Positions 48,453-59,589 are shown, counted from the first letter of the stretch. The stretch is 64,000 nucleotides of DNA from Gammaproteobacteria bacterium (GCA_016182845.1 JACPFT010000012.1:62001-126000), one strand, 5' to 3'. Notes: generated by a model not told the origin, from the sequence alone. Numbers and translations: made by a program.

Positions 48453-49959
48453 ATTTGCCCAGGGGCTGGCAGCGCGACAGTGCGGCCAGCAGCTCTCCGG
48501 CGGCGATGAGCTTGGGCAAGCGCGCCGTGACCGCTGGGATGGCCAGCGGAGTCTGAGAGCCCAGACCGCTGAACACCAGGCTTGGCAAGCGCTCGGTGTC
48601 CAGGCCCGCCGCCCGCAGACGCTCCCGCCCCGCCGCGAGCATGGACTCGTCGATTAGCAGGGCCGCAGGACTCTCGCCGGCCTTGACGCCGCGACGCCAG
48701 CGTTGCAGGCCGGTCCAGCCCACATAGACATCCCCGCCCTGGGCGCGCAGCACGGCCGCCGTGTAATGCGCCCAGCGCCGCTCCTCAGAGAGCACCAGGT
48801 AATGTCGTCCGGACAGGCTCGTTGTCGCGGGGCTGCCCGCCCTCTCAGGCGCATCGGCATGAGGCACCAGGAGGGTGAAGCTGCTGCCCCGCCCGACCTC
48901 GCTGGCCACGCCGATATATCCGCGATGCTGCTTGATGACGCCGTATACCGTGGCGAGTCCGAGACCCGTGCCCTTGCCATGGCTCTTGGTGGTGTAGAAG
49001 GGTTCGAAGATGTTGGCCAAGGTCTCGGCGTTCATGCCAAAGCCCGTGTCCAGGACTTGCAGCAGGCCATAGGAGCCGGGTCGCAAACCGGGGAATGCCT
49101 GGGCCAAGTCGGTATCGACCAGGATGTCGCGGGTACACAAGCTGAGCTTGCCGCCCTCGGGCATGGCGTCCCGGGCATTGAACACCAGGTTCATGACCAC
49201 TTGCTCCAGCTGGCCCCGATCCCCCCACACCGGCCAGCGGTCTTCCTGCACGGTCTTGAGCCAGGCCTTCTTGCCCAGCCAGTGGTGCAGCATGGGCTCC
49301 ATATCGGAAATCAGGTCGCCCAGCGGCAGGGCGGCGAGTTGCAACTGTTGCTTGCGGCTATAGGCCAATAACTGCCGCGACAGCTTGGAGGCCTTCTCGC
49401 CGATCTCCTTGATGGTTTCCAGGTGGAAGCGCACCGGGTGACCGTCCTCCACGTCCATCATGGCCAGCTCGCAATAACCGATGACGCCCATGAGCGTGTT
49501 GTTGAAGCTATGGGCCAGGCCACCGGCCAGCCGGCCTATGGTTTCCATTTTCTGGGACTGGATCAGCTGGGAATTGAGGACGGGCGCCGCCTGGGTATCG
49601 CCCGGCTCCCGCAGCAGCACGAGGATATTCTCGCCCCAGGGCAGGAAATCGACCTGCCGGATACCGGCGCCGCGCAGGGTCAGCATCAGGCTGGTCATGG
49701 TCGGCTTGTCGGCCCACTCCTCCCAGAACACCAGGAAGTCGCGGCGCGCCGGTTCTTCCACGCAATCGCAGAAGCGCGGCAGCACCGGCTCGTCGTCCAG
49801 GACGTCGGCGCCGCCCAGTACGCGCTGCGCCGCCGCATTGGCGGCGAGGACATGCATCTCGACGGAGAGCCAGAGCGCCGGTTGCACGGGCAAGGCCGCG
49901 GCGGCAAGCAAGGCCTCATCGAAGGCGGAAGGGTTCGAGAGAGTCATCTCAGGGGGCAT
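48451..49959 (-). CDS. Soluble sensor histidine kinase with a degenerate receiver-like tail
   Basis: The 502-residue protein has no membrane helix. An N-terminal PAS-like region (about 15-125) precedes a HisKA domain with the phospho-His in LAGGLAHSFNNTLMGV (about 148) and an ATPase domain (VMNLVFNARDAMPEGG; FEPFYTTKSHGKGTGLGLAT). The last 120 residues fold like a receiver: RHYLVLSEER stands where the acidic pair would be and ALLIDESML at the phospho-Asp strand, so phosphotransfer there is doubtful. No response regulator gene is adjacent. A start four codons downstream (49947) is also possible. Confidence 0.85.
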   Translation of the reverse strand: MPPEMTLSNPSAFDEALLAAAALPVQPALWLSVEMHVLAANAAAQRVLGGADVLDDEPVLPRFCDCVEEPARRDFLVFWEEWADKPTMTSLMLTLRGAGIRQVDFLPWGENILVLLREPGDTQAAPVLNSQLIQSQKMETIGRLAGGLAHSFNNTLMGVIGYCELAMMDVEDGHPVRFHLETIKEIGEKASKLSRQLLAYSRKQQLQLAALPLGDLISDMEPMLHHWLGKKAWLKTVQEDRWPVWGDRGQLEQVVMNLVFNARDAMPEGGKLSLCTRDILVDTDLAQAFPGLRPGSYGLLQVLDTGFGMNAETLANIFEPFYTTKSHGKGTGLGLATVYGVIKQHRGYIGVASEVGRGSSFTLLVPHADAPERAGSPATTSLSGRHYLVLSEERRWAHYTAAVLRAQGGDVYVGWTGLQRWRRGVKAGESPAALLIDESMLAAGRERLRAAGLDTERLPSLVFSGLGSQTPLAIPAVTARLPKLIAAGELLAALSRCQPLGK

Positions 49960-50085
49960 CTCGAAGAGAGCACGGCAGGGAAAGGACGGAACTGTGCGTC
50001 ATGCACAGGGGAAGTGCCAAGGTACACACGGAATATTCGCTGCAATGCGGAAATACTGGAATCGTCCACAAAGGCGAGGCCCTCC

Positions 50086-50256
50086 ATGAAAAAGCTCCTG
50101 CTCCTTATCCTGGCCCTGGCCGCCGCGGCCATGGCCCTGCGCGCCGGCGCCGACGGCGCGGGTTGGCTGGCCGACACCGCCGAGCACAGGGAATGGCTTT
50201 ATGCCCTCCTGCTCGCCGTCGGCATCCGTTTCCTCTTGGGTCATCATCTCGATTGA
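50086..50256 (+). CDS. Small two-helix membrane protein, unknown function
   Basis: The 56-residue product has a hydrophobic N-terminal segment (KKLLLLILALAAAAMAL) and a second one near the C terminus (WLYALLLAVGIRFLLG), ending HHLD. A GGCGAGG ribosome site lies about 8 bases before the ATG. It is divergent from the histidine kinase and convergent with cysB. I do not recognise a family. It is supported by the ribosome site and the clean hydrophobic pattern only. Confidence 0.5.
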   Translation: MKKLLLLILALAAAAMALRAGADGAGWLADTAEHREWLYALLLAVGIRFLLGHHLD

Positions 50257-50339
50257 AACGACGCGGGCAGGGGGTAAGCCCCCCCTAGCCCGCGTCATCG
50301 GAACCTTCATCCCCGCGACTCGGCTCTCAACCGAGGTCC

Positions 50340-51368
<1,029 letters not shown>

Positions 51369-51424
51369 TCAATTAGAACTGTTCAAAAATCGACCTTGAC
51401 CACGCCTATTTGTACAGCATTCGT

Positions 51425-52177
51425 TCAGGTGGCAGCCAGGATAGCGCGCACGCGCTCCAGATCGGCCGCCGTGTCCACGCCGGTGGGCGGCACGCACAAG
51501 GCCTCGGCGACATGAATGATCTCGCCCTCGTGCAGGACGCGCAGTTGTTCCAGGGATTCGAGCAGCTCCGTGGGCGCCGGTTGCCAATGCACGTAACGCT
51601 GCAGGAAGGCCGCCCGATAGGCATAAATACCCAGGTGGCGCTGATGGCCGCTGGGCTGGCGTTCGCCCCTGGCGAAGGCGTCGCGATTCCAGGGAATGGG
51701 GGCGCGGCTGAAATACAGGGCATGGCCTAGGCGATTGCTCACCACCTTGACGGCATTGGGATCGAACAGGGTTTCCTCGTCCAGGATGGGGGTGCTCAGA
51801 GTGGCCATGCTGGCGGCGGGATTATTGCCGAGATTCTTGCCCACCTGACGGATGACCTCCGGCGGGATCAGGGGTTCGTCGCCCTGGACGTTGATGACGA
51901 TATCGTCGGCGGCGAAACCGCAGAGCTGCACGACTTCGGCCAACCGGTCCGAGCCCGAGCGGTGTTCGGGCGAGGTCATCACGACTCGGGCGCCGAAGCT
52001 TTCGGCGGCGGCGTGGATGCGCGCATCGTCGGTGGCAATAATCACCTCGCCGATGCCGGCCTGGCTGGCCCGTTCCCAGACATGCTGGATCATGGGTTTT
52101 CCGGCGATATCCAGGAGCGGCTTGGCCGGCAGGCGGGTCGAGGCGTAGCGGGCGGGAATGACGATATGGTAATTCAC
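51425..52177 (-). CDS. kdsB: 3-deoxy-manno-octulosonate cytidylyltransferase KdsB
   Basis: KdsB activates KDO to CMP-KDO for the lipopolysaccharide inner core. The 250-residue protein starts [20 protein letters not shown], with the nucleotide loop [13 protein letters not shown]. It has [12 protein letters not shown] and [11 protein letters not shown], family-defining blocks including the metal-binding Asp. It is the last clear member of the comEC-kdsB cluster. Confidence 0.96.
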   Translation of the reverse strand: MNYHIVIPARYASTRLPAKPLLDIAGKPMIQHVWERASQAGIGEVIIATDDARIHAAAESFGARVVMTSPEHRSGSDRLAEVVQLCGFAADDIVINVQGDEPLIPPEVIRQVGKNLGNNPAASMATLSTPILDEETLFDPNAVKVVSNRLGHALYFSRAPIPWNRDAFARGERQPSGHQRHLGIYAYRAAFLQRYVHWQPAPTELLESLEQLRVLHEGEIIHVAEALCVPPTGVDTAADLERVRAILAAT

Positions 52178-52189
52178 GGCCTTAGCCCC

Positions 52190-52372
52190 CTATGCCAGGT
52201 ACTCGTCCAGCTCCAGGCGGCGCGCCTGGTCTTCCAGCATAACCGGAATGTCGTCGCGCACCGGATAGGCCAGGCGATCGACGCGGCAGATCAGTTCTTG
52301 CTTGTCCTTGTCGTAATCGAGCTTACCCTTGCACACCGGGCAGGCCAGGATGTCGAGCAGTTTGCGATCCAT
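52190..52372 (-). CDS. Trm112-family small zinc-ribbon-like protein
   Basis: The 60-residue protein reads [20 protein letters not shown], followed by a second strand region [20 protein letters not shown] and [12 protein letters not shown]. It has one CPxC pair and a later Cys, as in the UPF0434/Trm112 family. It is commonly found between lpxK and kdsB in gammaproteobacteria, where its role is unknown. The ATG at 52372 is the family start; the longer frame runs into lpxK. Confidence 0.9.
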   Translation of the reverse strand: MDRKLLDILACPVCKGKLDYDKDKQELICRVDRLAYPVRDDIPVMLEDQARRLELDEYLA

Positions 52373-52394
52373 GATCGAGGCACTCCTTAGTGAG

Positions 52395-53420
52395 TTATCG
52401 GGGGCGCGGGCTGGCCAGCAGCTGGCGCAGGCGCGCGGCGAAATCGGTCTCAAAACGGGCGATCACGGGCACATAACCCATGGGCCTCGCGCCGGCGAAT
52501 CGTCGGCATTTTACCGCATCCTTCTCGGTCATCAGCACCAGTTCCGAGCCGGGGAATTCCAGGTCGGTCGCCGTATAGGCGTGGTGATCCGGGAAGGCAT
52601 GGGGCAGGACCTTCGCACCCAGGCCGCGCAGCAGGGTGAAGAAGCGCTCCGGATTGCCGATCCCGGCCAGGGCATGGACGGCTCGTCCCGTCAGCGAGCC
52701 GAGTTCATGGGCTTCGCCATCGGGCAGGGAGCGCCAGCCGGACGCCTCCAGGCGCATGGCCCATTCGCCGTTCCGGGCCTCGCCGCCATTGCAGATCACG
52801 GCATCGACCCTGCGCAAACGCGAGGGTGATTCGCGCAAGGGCCCGGCCGGGAACAGCCAGTTGTTACCCAGACGGCGCTCGCCGTCGATGACCACGAGTT
52901 CGATGTCCCGGCCCAGGGCGTGATGCTGTAAGCCGTCATCGGCGATGACCAGGTCGCAGCCCAATGCCTCGACCAGATGCTGGGCGCCGCGCCCACGCCG
53001 AGGGTCGACGACCACCGGCACGCCGCTGCGCATGGCCAGCAATAGGGGTTCGTCGCCCACCGCCTCCGGACGGCTGTCCGCCGTGACCAGACAGGGATAT
53101 TCGGGCGCCCGCCCGCCGTAGCCGCGCGACACGATGCCCGGCCTGTAACCCTCGTTGCGCAGGAACTCGGCCAGCCAGAGCACGACCGGTGTCTTGCCGC
53201 TGCCCCCGAGGGTGATATTGCCCACCACGATGACCGGGACGGGCAGGCGCCAGGTCTTGAACACACCCAGGCGGTAGAGTGCGCGGCGCAGCGTGCTCAA
53301 GAGCCAGAACAAACCGGCCAGGGGCCAGAGCAGGATTAGCCAGCGACTGCCCCGATACCAGGCCGCGACCACAGCCGCTTCGCGGCTGGCGCGAAAATCC
53401 GTTCCCGACGGATTTTTCAT
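52395..53420 (-). CDS. lpxK: Tetraacyldisaccharide 4-prime-kinase LpxK
   Basis: LpxK phosphorylates the lipid A precursor at the 4-prime position, at the inner membrane. The 341-residue protein has an N-terminal membrane-associated helix ([18 protein letters not shown]), the P-loop [20 protein letters not shown] and the downstream [19 protein letters not shown]. Its ATG overlaps the msbA stop (ATGA), indicating coupling. The ATG at 53420 is preferred to a frame extending 57 codons into msbA. Confidence 0.95.
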   Translation of the reverse strand: MKNPSGTDFRASREAAVVAAWYRGSRWLILLWPLAGLFWLLSTLRRALYRLGVFKTWRLPVPVIVVGNITLGGSGKTPVVLWLAEFLRNEGYRPGIVSRGYGGRAPEYPCLVTADSRPEAVGDEPLLLAMRSGVPVVVDPRRGRGAQHLVEALGCDLVIADDGLQHHALGRDIELVVIDGERRLGNNWLFPAGPLRESPSRLRRVDAVICNGGEARNGEWAMRLEASGWRSLPDGEAHELGSLTGRAVHALAGIGNPERFFTLLRGLGAKVLPHAFPDHHAYTATDLEFPGSELVLMTEKDAVKCRRFAGARPMGYVPVIARFETDFAARLRQLLASPRPR

Positions 53421-55168
53421 GCCGCGCCGGCATCCTGGAATTGCATATTGGCCAGGCGCGCATACTCGCCGCCCCGCGCCAGGAGCTCGGCGTGAGTGCC
53501 GGCCTCGACTACGCGGCCCTGGTCGATGACCAGGATCTGATCGGCGTGCTCGATGGTGGACAGGCGATGGGCGACGATGAGACTGGTGCAACCGGCCATC
53601 AGCGCATCCAGGCCCGCCTGGATATGGCGCTCGGAATCGGTGTCCAGGGCCGAGGTGGCCTCATCCAAGACCAGGATGGGCGCGTTCTTGAGCACGGCGC
53701 GGGCGATGGCCAGGCGCTGACGCTGGCCACCGGACAGGAGGCTGCCGTTGTCGCCGATCACCGTGTCCAGGCCTTGCGGCAGACGCTCGATGAATTCCCA
53801 GGCATGAGCGGTGCGCGCCGCCGCGATGAGCGCTTCCCGATCCGGCATCTCGGCCAAGCCATAGGCGATATTGGCGGCCACGGTGTCGTTGAACAGGGTG
53901 ACCTGTTGGGACACCAGGGCGATCTGCTGGCGCAGGGACGCCAGGGTCAGGGACTCGATGGGCAGGCCATCCATGAGGATGCGACCCTCGCAGGGCGAGT
54001 AGAAGCGCAAGAGGAGGTTGGTCAGCGTGGACTTGCCGCTGCCGGAACGGCCCACCAGGGCGATTTTCTGGCCGGGTTTGACGCTGAAGCTGACCTGGTG
54101 CAGGACCCGGTTGTCGCCGTAGGCGAAACTCAGCTGCTCGAATTCCAGGGCGCCGCTGGCCCGCTCCAGGACTTCCCTGCCCTCGTCCGGCTCGGTGTTC
54201 TGGTCGACGACGTCGAACACGCTCTGGGCGGCGGTCAGGCCCTGGGCCAGGATGCTGTTGACCGTGGTGATCTGCTTCAGGGGTTTGAGCAAGGCCATGA
54301 TCGCGCCCATCAGGGTCATGAAGCTGCCCGCCGAGAGGCGCCCGGCGATGCTTTCCTGGGCGGCGACATAGAGGGTCAGGGCGAAGGCCAGCGCGGCGAT
54401 GAACTGGATGGAGGACACCGACAGGGCCTTGGTCAGCACCAGTTTCATGCCTTGCTGACGGTTGCGGTTCGACACTTTCTGGAATCGGCCGACTTCGTGG
54501 GCGAATCCGTTATAGGTCTTGACCACCTTGTGGCCATCCAGGGCCTGCTGGGCGCTGCCGGTGATGTCGCCCATGGAATCCTGGATGGCGCGGCTAACCT
54601 TGCGGAAACGGGCGCCGGTGAAGCGCACGACCACGGCGATGACCGGCGCGGCGACCATGAACAACAGGCTCAAGCGCCAGCTCTGCTGGAACATGATGAC
54701 GATGAGGAAGACGATGAATGCGCCTTCCTTGAAGATCGAAGACACTGCGTCGGTGGTGGCACGTGCCACTTGTTCGGTATTGAACACCAGGCGCGACAGC
54801 TCCTCGCCGCTATTGCTGTGGTCGTAATAACTCGTCGGCATGCGCATCAGCTTGGCGAAGAGCTCCTGGCGCAGGACCATGACCACGTTGCGGCCGACCC
54901 AGGCCAGGCAATACTCGGAGACAATATTGGCCAGGCCGCGCAGGAAGACGATGCCGATGATGAAGAACGGCGCCATCAGCAGGAAATCGAGATTGCGCGG
55001 CACCAGACCTTGGTCGACGAAGGGCTTGATGGCGCTGATGAAGGCGGAGTCCAGGTAGCCATAGGCCACGTTGCCGAGGATGGCCAGGACGAAAGCCAGC
55101 CAATAGGGCCGGGCATAGCCCATCAGTCGGCGGTAGGTCTGCCAGTTGGAATGTGGGACCTGGGACAT
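53417..55168 (-). CDS. msbA: Lipid A flippase MsbA
   Basis: MsbA is an ABC exporter that flips core-lipid A across the inner membrane. The 583-residue half-transporter has six membrane helices (about 20-310) and an ATPase domain with Walker A VGRSGSGKSTL, signature LLSGGQRQRLAIARA and Walker B ILVLDEATSALD. Length matches E. coli MsbA (582). The exbD stop and the msbA ATG overlap (TGATG), and lpxK overlaps its other end. Confidence 0.94.
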   Translation of the reverse strand: MSQVPHSNWQTYRRLMGYARPYWLAFVLAILGNVAYGYLDSAFISAIKPFVDQGLVPRNLDFLLMAPFFIIGIVFLRGLANIVSEYCLAWVGRNVVMVLRQELFAKLMRMPTSYYDHSNSGEELSRLVFNTEQVARATTDAVSSIFKEGAFIVFLIVIMFQQSWRLSLLFMVAAPVIAVVVRFTGARFRKVSRAIQDSMGDITGSAQQALDGHKVVKTYNGFAHEVGRFQKVSNRNRQQGMKLVLTKALSVSSIQFIAALAFALTLYVAAQESIAGRLSAGSFMTLMGAIMALLKPLKQITTVNSILAQGLTAAQSVFDVVDQNTEPDEGREVLERASGALEFEQLSFAYGDNRVLHQVSFSVKPGQKIALVGRSGSGKSTLTNLLLRFYSPCEGRILMDGLPIESLTLASLRQQIALVSQQVTLFNDTVAANIAYGLAEMPDREALIAAARTAHAWEFIERLPQGLDTVIGDNGSLLSGGQRQRLAIARAVLKNAPILVLDEATSALDTDSERHIQAGLDALMAGCTSLIVAHRLSTIEHADQILVIDQGRVVEAGTHAELLARGGEYARLANMQFQDAGAA

Positions 55169-55590
55169 CACTGCCCGCCCTTGGGCTTCTGGGTGGCCAT
55201 GGTGATATTGGCGAAGCCGGCCTGCCCCGCCGTGTCCATGGCGGTGACCACGGCCTGATAGGGCGCGGTGGCATCGGCGCTGATGACCAGGGGCAGCTTG
55301 CGATCGCCGCCGCTGACTTTCTCGATGGCGGTCTTCAGGGTTTCCGGCAGGTTGTTGACCAGGGCCTGGCGGTTGACGAAGAACTCGCCCTTGGCGGTCA
55401 CGCCGATTTCCACCGCCGTCGGCTGGGCGGGCATGGCCTCGCCATTGGCCTCCGGCAGGTTCAGCACGATCTGGGTCGGCCGATTGAAGGTCGTGGATAC
55501 CAAGAAGAAGATGAGCAGCAGGAACACCATGTCGATCAACGAGGTGATTTCGACGCTGATCTCTTCGCGGCGACGGGTCCGGAACTTCAT
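55168..55590 (-). CDS. exbD: Biopolymer transport protein ExbD
   Basis: ExbD is a single-helix component of a proton-driven energy transducer. The 140-residue protein has basic N-terminal residues, then the membrane helix with the essential Asp20 in TSLIDMVFLLLIFFLVST, and a periplasmic domain of about 95 residues. The stop overlaps the msbA start and its own start overlaps the exbB stop, so the three are translationally coupled. Confidence 0.94.
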   Translation of the reverse strand: MKFRTRRREEISVEITSLIDMVFLLLIFFLVSTTFNRPTQIVLNLPEANGEAMPAQPTAVEIGVTAKGEFFVNRQALVNNLPETLKTAIEKVSGGDRKLPLVISADATAPYQAVVTAMDTAGQAGFANITMATQKPKGGQ

Positions 55591-56276
55591 TCTTCCGCCT
55601 TGACCTTGGGCATGGACTTGGCGGAAGCCGGCTTCTTCTCCACGCCGGCTTTCTTCTCGGTACTCAGCTCCCGTTCGCCGTGGAAAACCTCGACCATCTT
55701 CAGGGCCTCCTGCTCCATGGCCGAAACCAGCTCATCCACGCGGCGCTGGAAGTGGCGGTAGAAGATGAAGGTGGGGATGGCGATGATGAGGCCGGTGGCG
55801 GTGGTGATCAGCGCCTCGGCGATGCCCCCGGCCAGGCCGGCGATGTTCTGGTTTCCGCCCTGCGCGGTGATCACGGTGAAGATGTCGATCATGCCGAAGA
55901 CCGTGCCCAGCAGACCCAGCAGCGGCGAGATCGAGGCGATGGTGCCCAGGGTATTGAGGAAACGCTCCAGGCGCATGACCACGTGGCGGCCGGTCTCCTC
56001 GATGCTCTCCTTCATGATGTCGCGGCCGTGGGCATGGTTGACCAGGCCGGCGGCGAGGATTTCGCCCAGGGGCGAGGAATCGCGGATGCTACGGATGCGC
56101 GTGGAGTCCAGCTCGTTTTTCTTGTACCAGTTCCAGACCTGGGCAACCAGGTGCTTGGGCGTGACGCGGCTGGCGCGCAAGGCCCAGAGGCGTTCCAAGA
56201 TGATGGCCAGCGCCAGGACCGAGCCCAGCAACAGCGGCACCATGGTTATGCCGCCCTTGACGATGATCTCCAACAC
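55587..56276 (-). CDS. exbB: MotA/TolQ/ExbB proton channel family protein
   Basis: The 229-residue protein forms the ion-conducting subunit with ExbD. Three membrane segments are visible (about 7-25, 110-135, 150-175). The second and third hold the conserved ISPLLGLLGTVFGMIDIFTV and AEALITTATGLIIAIPTFIF. The C-terminal 30 residues are Lys/Ala/Glu-rich. In gammaproteobacteria this exbB-exbD pair is often found next to lipid A genes. Confidence 0.93.
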   Translation of the reverse strand: MLEIIVKGGITMVPLLLGSVLALAIILERLWALRASRVTPKHLVAQVWNWYKKNELDSTRIRSIRDSSPLGEILAAGLVNHAHGRDIMKESIEETGRHVVMRLERFLNTLGTIASISPLLGLLGTVFGMIDIFTVITAQGGNQNIAGLAGGIAEALITTATGLIIAIPTFIFYRHFQRRVDELVSAMEQEALKMVEVFHGERELSTEKKAGVEKKPASAKSMPKVKAEE

Positions 56277-56309
56277 CTTTTGCGATTCCCTAAGTGGAAA
56301 AACCGGCGC

Positions 56310-58646
56310 TCACTCTAGCACATTCGCGCTGCGCCCCGGGAGCGATGCACTCGTCAGTTCCGCGAAGCCATGGCGCCAGATGCGGGCATCGACGGCGCGA
56401 AATCGGCTGAGCCTCGGCTCCTCGCCGGCACGGAACTCGAATCCCACGGCGCCATGCCGGTCGGTGCGCAGGATCTCGCTGTCGAGCCGGCGGTAGCGGG
56501 CCAGGACCCGCTCTCGGGGAAAGTGGAAGCGGTTCTCGTAGCCCACCGGGAAGACCACCCAGCGCGGCCGTAACGCCGCCAGGAAGTCCGGCGTCGAGGA
56601 GCTTAGGCTGCCGTGGTGCGGGGCGACCAAGAGGTCGGTCTTCAACCCGGCGCCGTAGCGGGCCAGCAGGGACTTCTCGGCCTTGGCCTCGATGTCGCCG
56701 GTCAAGAGGATGCGCCGCCCCTGGTAGTCGATGGCCAGCACGCAGGAGCCATTATTGCCGGTCCAAGCCCCTCCGTCCGGATGCAGGAAGCGGAACTCCA
56801 CGCCATCCCAGGTCCAGGCCTCGCCGGCTCGACAGGCCCGGGCATCCGGAAAGCGGATATGCCCACTGCCTACGATCTCGGCGGCGGGCATGTCCGCCAG
56901 CAGGCCCTCGACGCCGCCGGCATGGTCGGCATCGCCGTGGCTGACGATCAGACGGTCGATCCGGCGGTGGCCCCGTGCCCTGAGGACCGGCACCACAGCG
57001 CGTGCCCCCGCGCTATAGCCGCCGGGTTCGCCGAAGCCGGCATCGTAAACCAGCACATGGCGCTCGGTTTCCACCACCACGGACAGACCCTGACCCACGT
57101 CCACCACGGTCAGGTGCAGGCCGGGTGTACTGCCCGGCGGCGCCAGGGCTGCTCCGAGCAGGGGCAGGAGCAGGAAGAGACCTAGGCCGCGCAGTGGGAA
57201 ACCGCGCGGCGCCATGCACAAGCCTAAGCCCAGCAGCCCGCTCACCAGGGCCAACCAGCCGAAGCCGCCCAACTGCACGCTGGCGAAGGGCAGTTCCGCC
57301 GCCCAGCGCAATAGCGGGTAGATCACCGCCAGGCTCCATTCCGCGCCGCGCAACAGCCAGGCTCCGCCATCGGGCCAGATGGGGAGCAGCAAGGTGCCGG
57401 ACAGGCCCAGGGGCATGCTCACGAAGCCGAACCAGGGCACGGCGAACAGATTGGCCACCGGGGAAATCAGCGAGGCCTGTTGGAACAGGCTCAAGGTCAG
57501 GGGCAGGAGCGCGAGGCTGATGCCGATCTGCAAGCGCAGCCAGGTCCGCGTGGTCGGCTCCCGGCTGCGGCCGGAGACCAGCCAGAGAATGATGGCCACG
57601 GCGCCGAAGCTGAGCCAGAAACCGGGAGAAAGCACGGCCCTGGCGTCGAACAACAGGACCGCCAGCAGGGAGGCGCAATAGGCCGCCGAGGGTGCAATGC
57701 GCCGACGCCGGACCACCGCCAGACTGAGCACCAGCAGCATGAGCAGTGCGCGTTGCACCGGCACGGCGAAGCCCGCCAGGAGGCTGTACAGAAACACCAG
57801 GCTCAAGGACAGGCTGGCCGCAGCCACCTTGGCCGGCAGCATCAGGCACAAGCGCGCCGAACGCCGCCACAGGAAATACGCCGGCAGAAACACGAAACCG
57901 GCAACCAGGGTGATATGGGAGCCGGAAATGGCCACCAGATGCGCCGTCCCGGTCCGGCGGTACACCGACCAGACCTCGTCCGGCACCGCCTCGTCGTCGC
58001 CCAGAACCAAGGCCGCCACCAAACCGGCCATGGGGCGTTCGTCCAGGGCCGCTAGCATTCGGTCGCGCAGGCTCTGGCGCCAGTGGCCCAGGGACCAAGC
58101 CGAGGCGGCCTCCAGGCGCTGTGCAGGGCGCGCCCGAGACAGGGTGCCCGTGGCGCGTATGCCCTGCTCGAACAGGCGTCGCTCCGCGTCCTCCGCACCG
58201 GGATTGAGCAGGCCGTGGGCCGGCCGCAGCCGAGCCCAGACCCGCCAGCGCTCGCCGGCTACCGGTAGGCCGGCCAGGGGCGCTTCGCCGCCGAGGCGGA
58301 TCAGGGGCTGCCGCCAGGCGGGAAGCGCCACCTCGTCCACCGCTTCCAGGCGCGCCAGGAAGCTCAGGCGCCCGCGCTCCAGGCTCGGCAGGTCGACGAT
58401 GTGCAGATCGAGCCAGCGGGGCGCACTGGCCTCCGCCTCGGGCCAGGACCAGCGCAGACCCCAGAGCGCCGTCAGCCAAGCCCAGGCGAAACCGAATGCC
58501 AGAAAGGCGAGCCAGCGCAGGGCGGGCTTGCGCCAGACGGCGAATGGAACCAGCAGGATGAGAACGAACATGCCCCAGTCGGGCAGACGGGACAGGCCCC
58601 AGAAGGCGCAAATCCCCAGCAAGAAGGCAGCGGTCCCTGCGCGCAT
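56310..58646 (-). CDS. comEC: DNA internalisation protein ComEC/Rec2
   Basis: ComEC forms the inner-membrane channel for single-stranded DNA uptake during transformation. The 778-residue protein (start at 58646) has N-terminal membrane helices and a DUF4131-like soluble part. The competence domain with many helices follows (about 200-490, with HLVAISGSHITLVAGFVFLP), then a metallo-beta-lactamase domain (LIVSHGDADHAGGVEGLLAD). No truncation is seen. The frame stays open to 58736 and an earlier ATG is possible, but MRAGTAAFLLGICAF is the most natural start. Confidence 0.93.
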   Translation of the reverse strand: MRAGTAAFLLGICAFWGLSRLPDWGMFVLILLVPFAVWRKPALRWLAFLAFGFAWAWLTALWGLRWSWPEAEASAPRWLDLHIVDLPSLERGRLSFLARLEAVDEVALPAWRQPLIRLGGEAPLAGLPVAGERWRVWARLRPAHGLLNPGAEDAERRLFEQGIRATGTLSRARPAQRLEAASAWSLGHWRQSLRDRMLAALDERPMAGLVAALVLGDDEAVPDEVWSVYRRTGTAHLVAISGSHITLVAGFVFLPAYFLWRRSARLCLMLPAKVAAASLSLSLVFLYSLLAGFAVPVQRALLMLLVLSLAVVRRRRIAPSAAYCASLLAVLLFDARAVLSPGFWLSFGAVAIILWLVSGRSREPTTRTWLRLQIGISLALLPLTLSLFQQASLISPVANLFAVPWFGFVSMPLGLSGTLLLPIWPDGGAWLLRGAEWSLAVIYPLLRWAAELPFASVQLGGFGWLALVSGLLGLGLCMAPRGFPLRGLGLFLLLPLLGAALAPPGSTPGLHLTVVDVGQGLSVVVETERHVLVYDAGFGEPGGYSAGARAVVPVLRARGHRRIDRLIVSHGDADHAGGVEGLLADMPAAEIVGSGHIRFPDARACRAGEAWTWDGVEFRFLHPDGGAWTGNNGSCVLAIDYQGRRILLTGDIEAKAEKSLLARYGAGLKTDLLVAPHHGSLSSSTPDFLAALRPRWVVFPVGYENRFHFPRERVLARYRRLDSEILRTDRHGAVGFEFRAGEEPRLSRFRAVDARIWRHGFAELTSASLPGRSANVLE

Positions 58647-58887
58647 GTGCGATATCCGTGGCAGTGCGGCCATCCTGGCCGCTGTCTGTGGAGCATAGCC
58701 CCAGCCACCGCGTATGCAATTCCCTGGACTCGGCAATCTTTGTCAGTCAAACGCCATTCGTCGTGCCCACCTTGGTAGGCATGAAGGCCTGTACAGCAAT
58801 CTGCATCGCGGCATCGCCCGGCCTGGGGTTTCGCTGCGCCTGCCGGTATACTCCCGCCCCAGGTCCCCACATTCCACGTGAGCCCCC

Positions 58888-59589
58888 ATGTCCACGCGCG
58901 CCTCCCACCCCGCCGCCGACTGCATGAGCCTGGACTCCTCCGGCTGGAGCGAAGCCTTGGCCGGCGAGAAGGATAGCCCCCACTTCCGCCAGGCCATGAG
59001 CCATGTCAAGGCACGGCGCGCCGCCGGCGTGGCGGTGTATCCGGCCCAGGACCAGATCTTCGCGGCCCTCAAGCACACGCCCCTGGAAGACGTCCGCGCC
59101 GTGATCCTGGGCCAGGATCCCTATCACGGTCCCGGCCAGGCCCATGGCCTGTGCTTCTCGGTGCAAGCCGGGGTCGCGCCGCCCCCCTCGCTCAAGAACA
59201 TCTTCAAGGAACTGGCCAGCGACCTGGGGTCTCCCCTCCCCGGACACGGCTGCTTGAGCGCCTGGGCCGAACATGGCGTACTACTGCTCAATACCGTGCT
59301 GACCGTGGAAGACGGCCAGGCCCATTCCCATCGAGGCATAGGCTGGGAAACCTTCACCGACCGCGTGATCCGGGAAGTTTCACAAAGGCGCGATCATGTG
59401 GTATTCCTCCTCTGGGGGGCCCCGGCCATGGCCAAGCGCGCGCTCATCGACCCGCGCCACACGATATTGACAGCGCCCCATCCTTCGCCGCTGTCGGCCC
59501 ACCGGGGATTTTTCGGCTGCCGGCACTTCTCCAAGGCCAATGCCGCCCTGATTCGCCACGGACAGTGCGAGATCGACTGGCGCTTATAA
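58888..59589 (+). CDS. ung: Uracil-DNA glycosylase, family 1
   Basis: Ung removes uracil from DNA to start base excision repair. The 233-residue protein has the water-activating motif [19 protein letters not shown] with the catalytic Asp77, the [11 protein letters not shown] block, LLLNTVLTV and the DNA-intercalating [13 protein letters not shown] loop with the catalytic His. All hallmark residues are present. It is divergent from comEC. Confidence 0.97.
   Translation: MSTRASHPAADCMSLDSSGWSEALAGEKDSPHFRQAMSHVKARRAAGVAVYPAQDQIFAALKHTPLEDVRAVILGQDPYHGPGQAHGLCFSVQAGVAPPPSLKNIFKELASDLGSPLPGHGCLSAWAEHGVLLLNTVLTVEDGQAHSHRGIGWETFTDRVIREVSQRRDHVVFLLWGAPAMAKRALIDPRHTILTAPHPSPLSAHRGFFGCRHFSKANAALIRHGQCEIDWRL

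Noticed and set aside
46409-48556. 715-codon plus-strand frame spanning the tetR gene and cysK
   Set aside because: It runs through the MITE-like element, the antisense of tetR and the wrong frame of cysK. The cysK frame is unambiguous.
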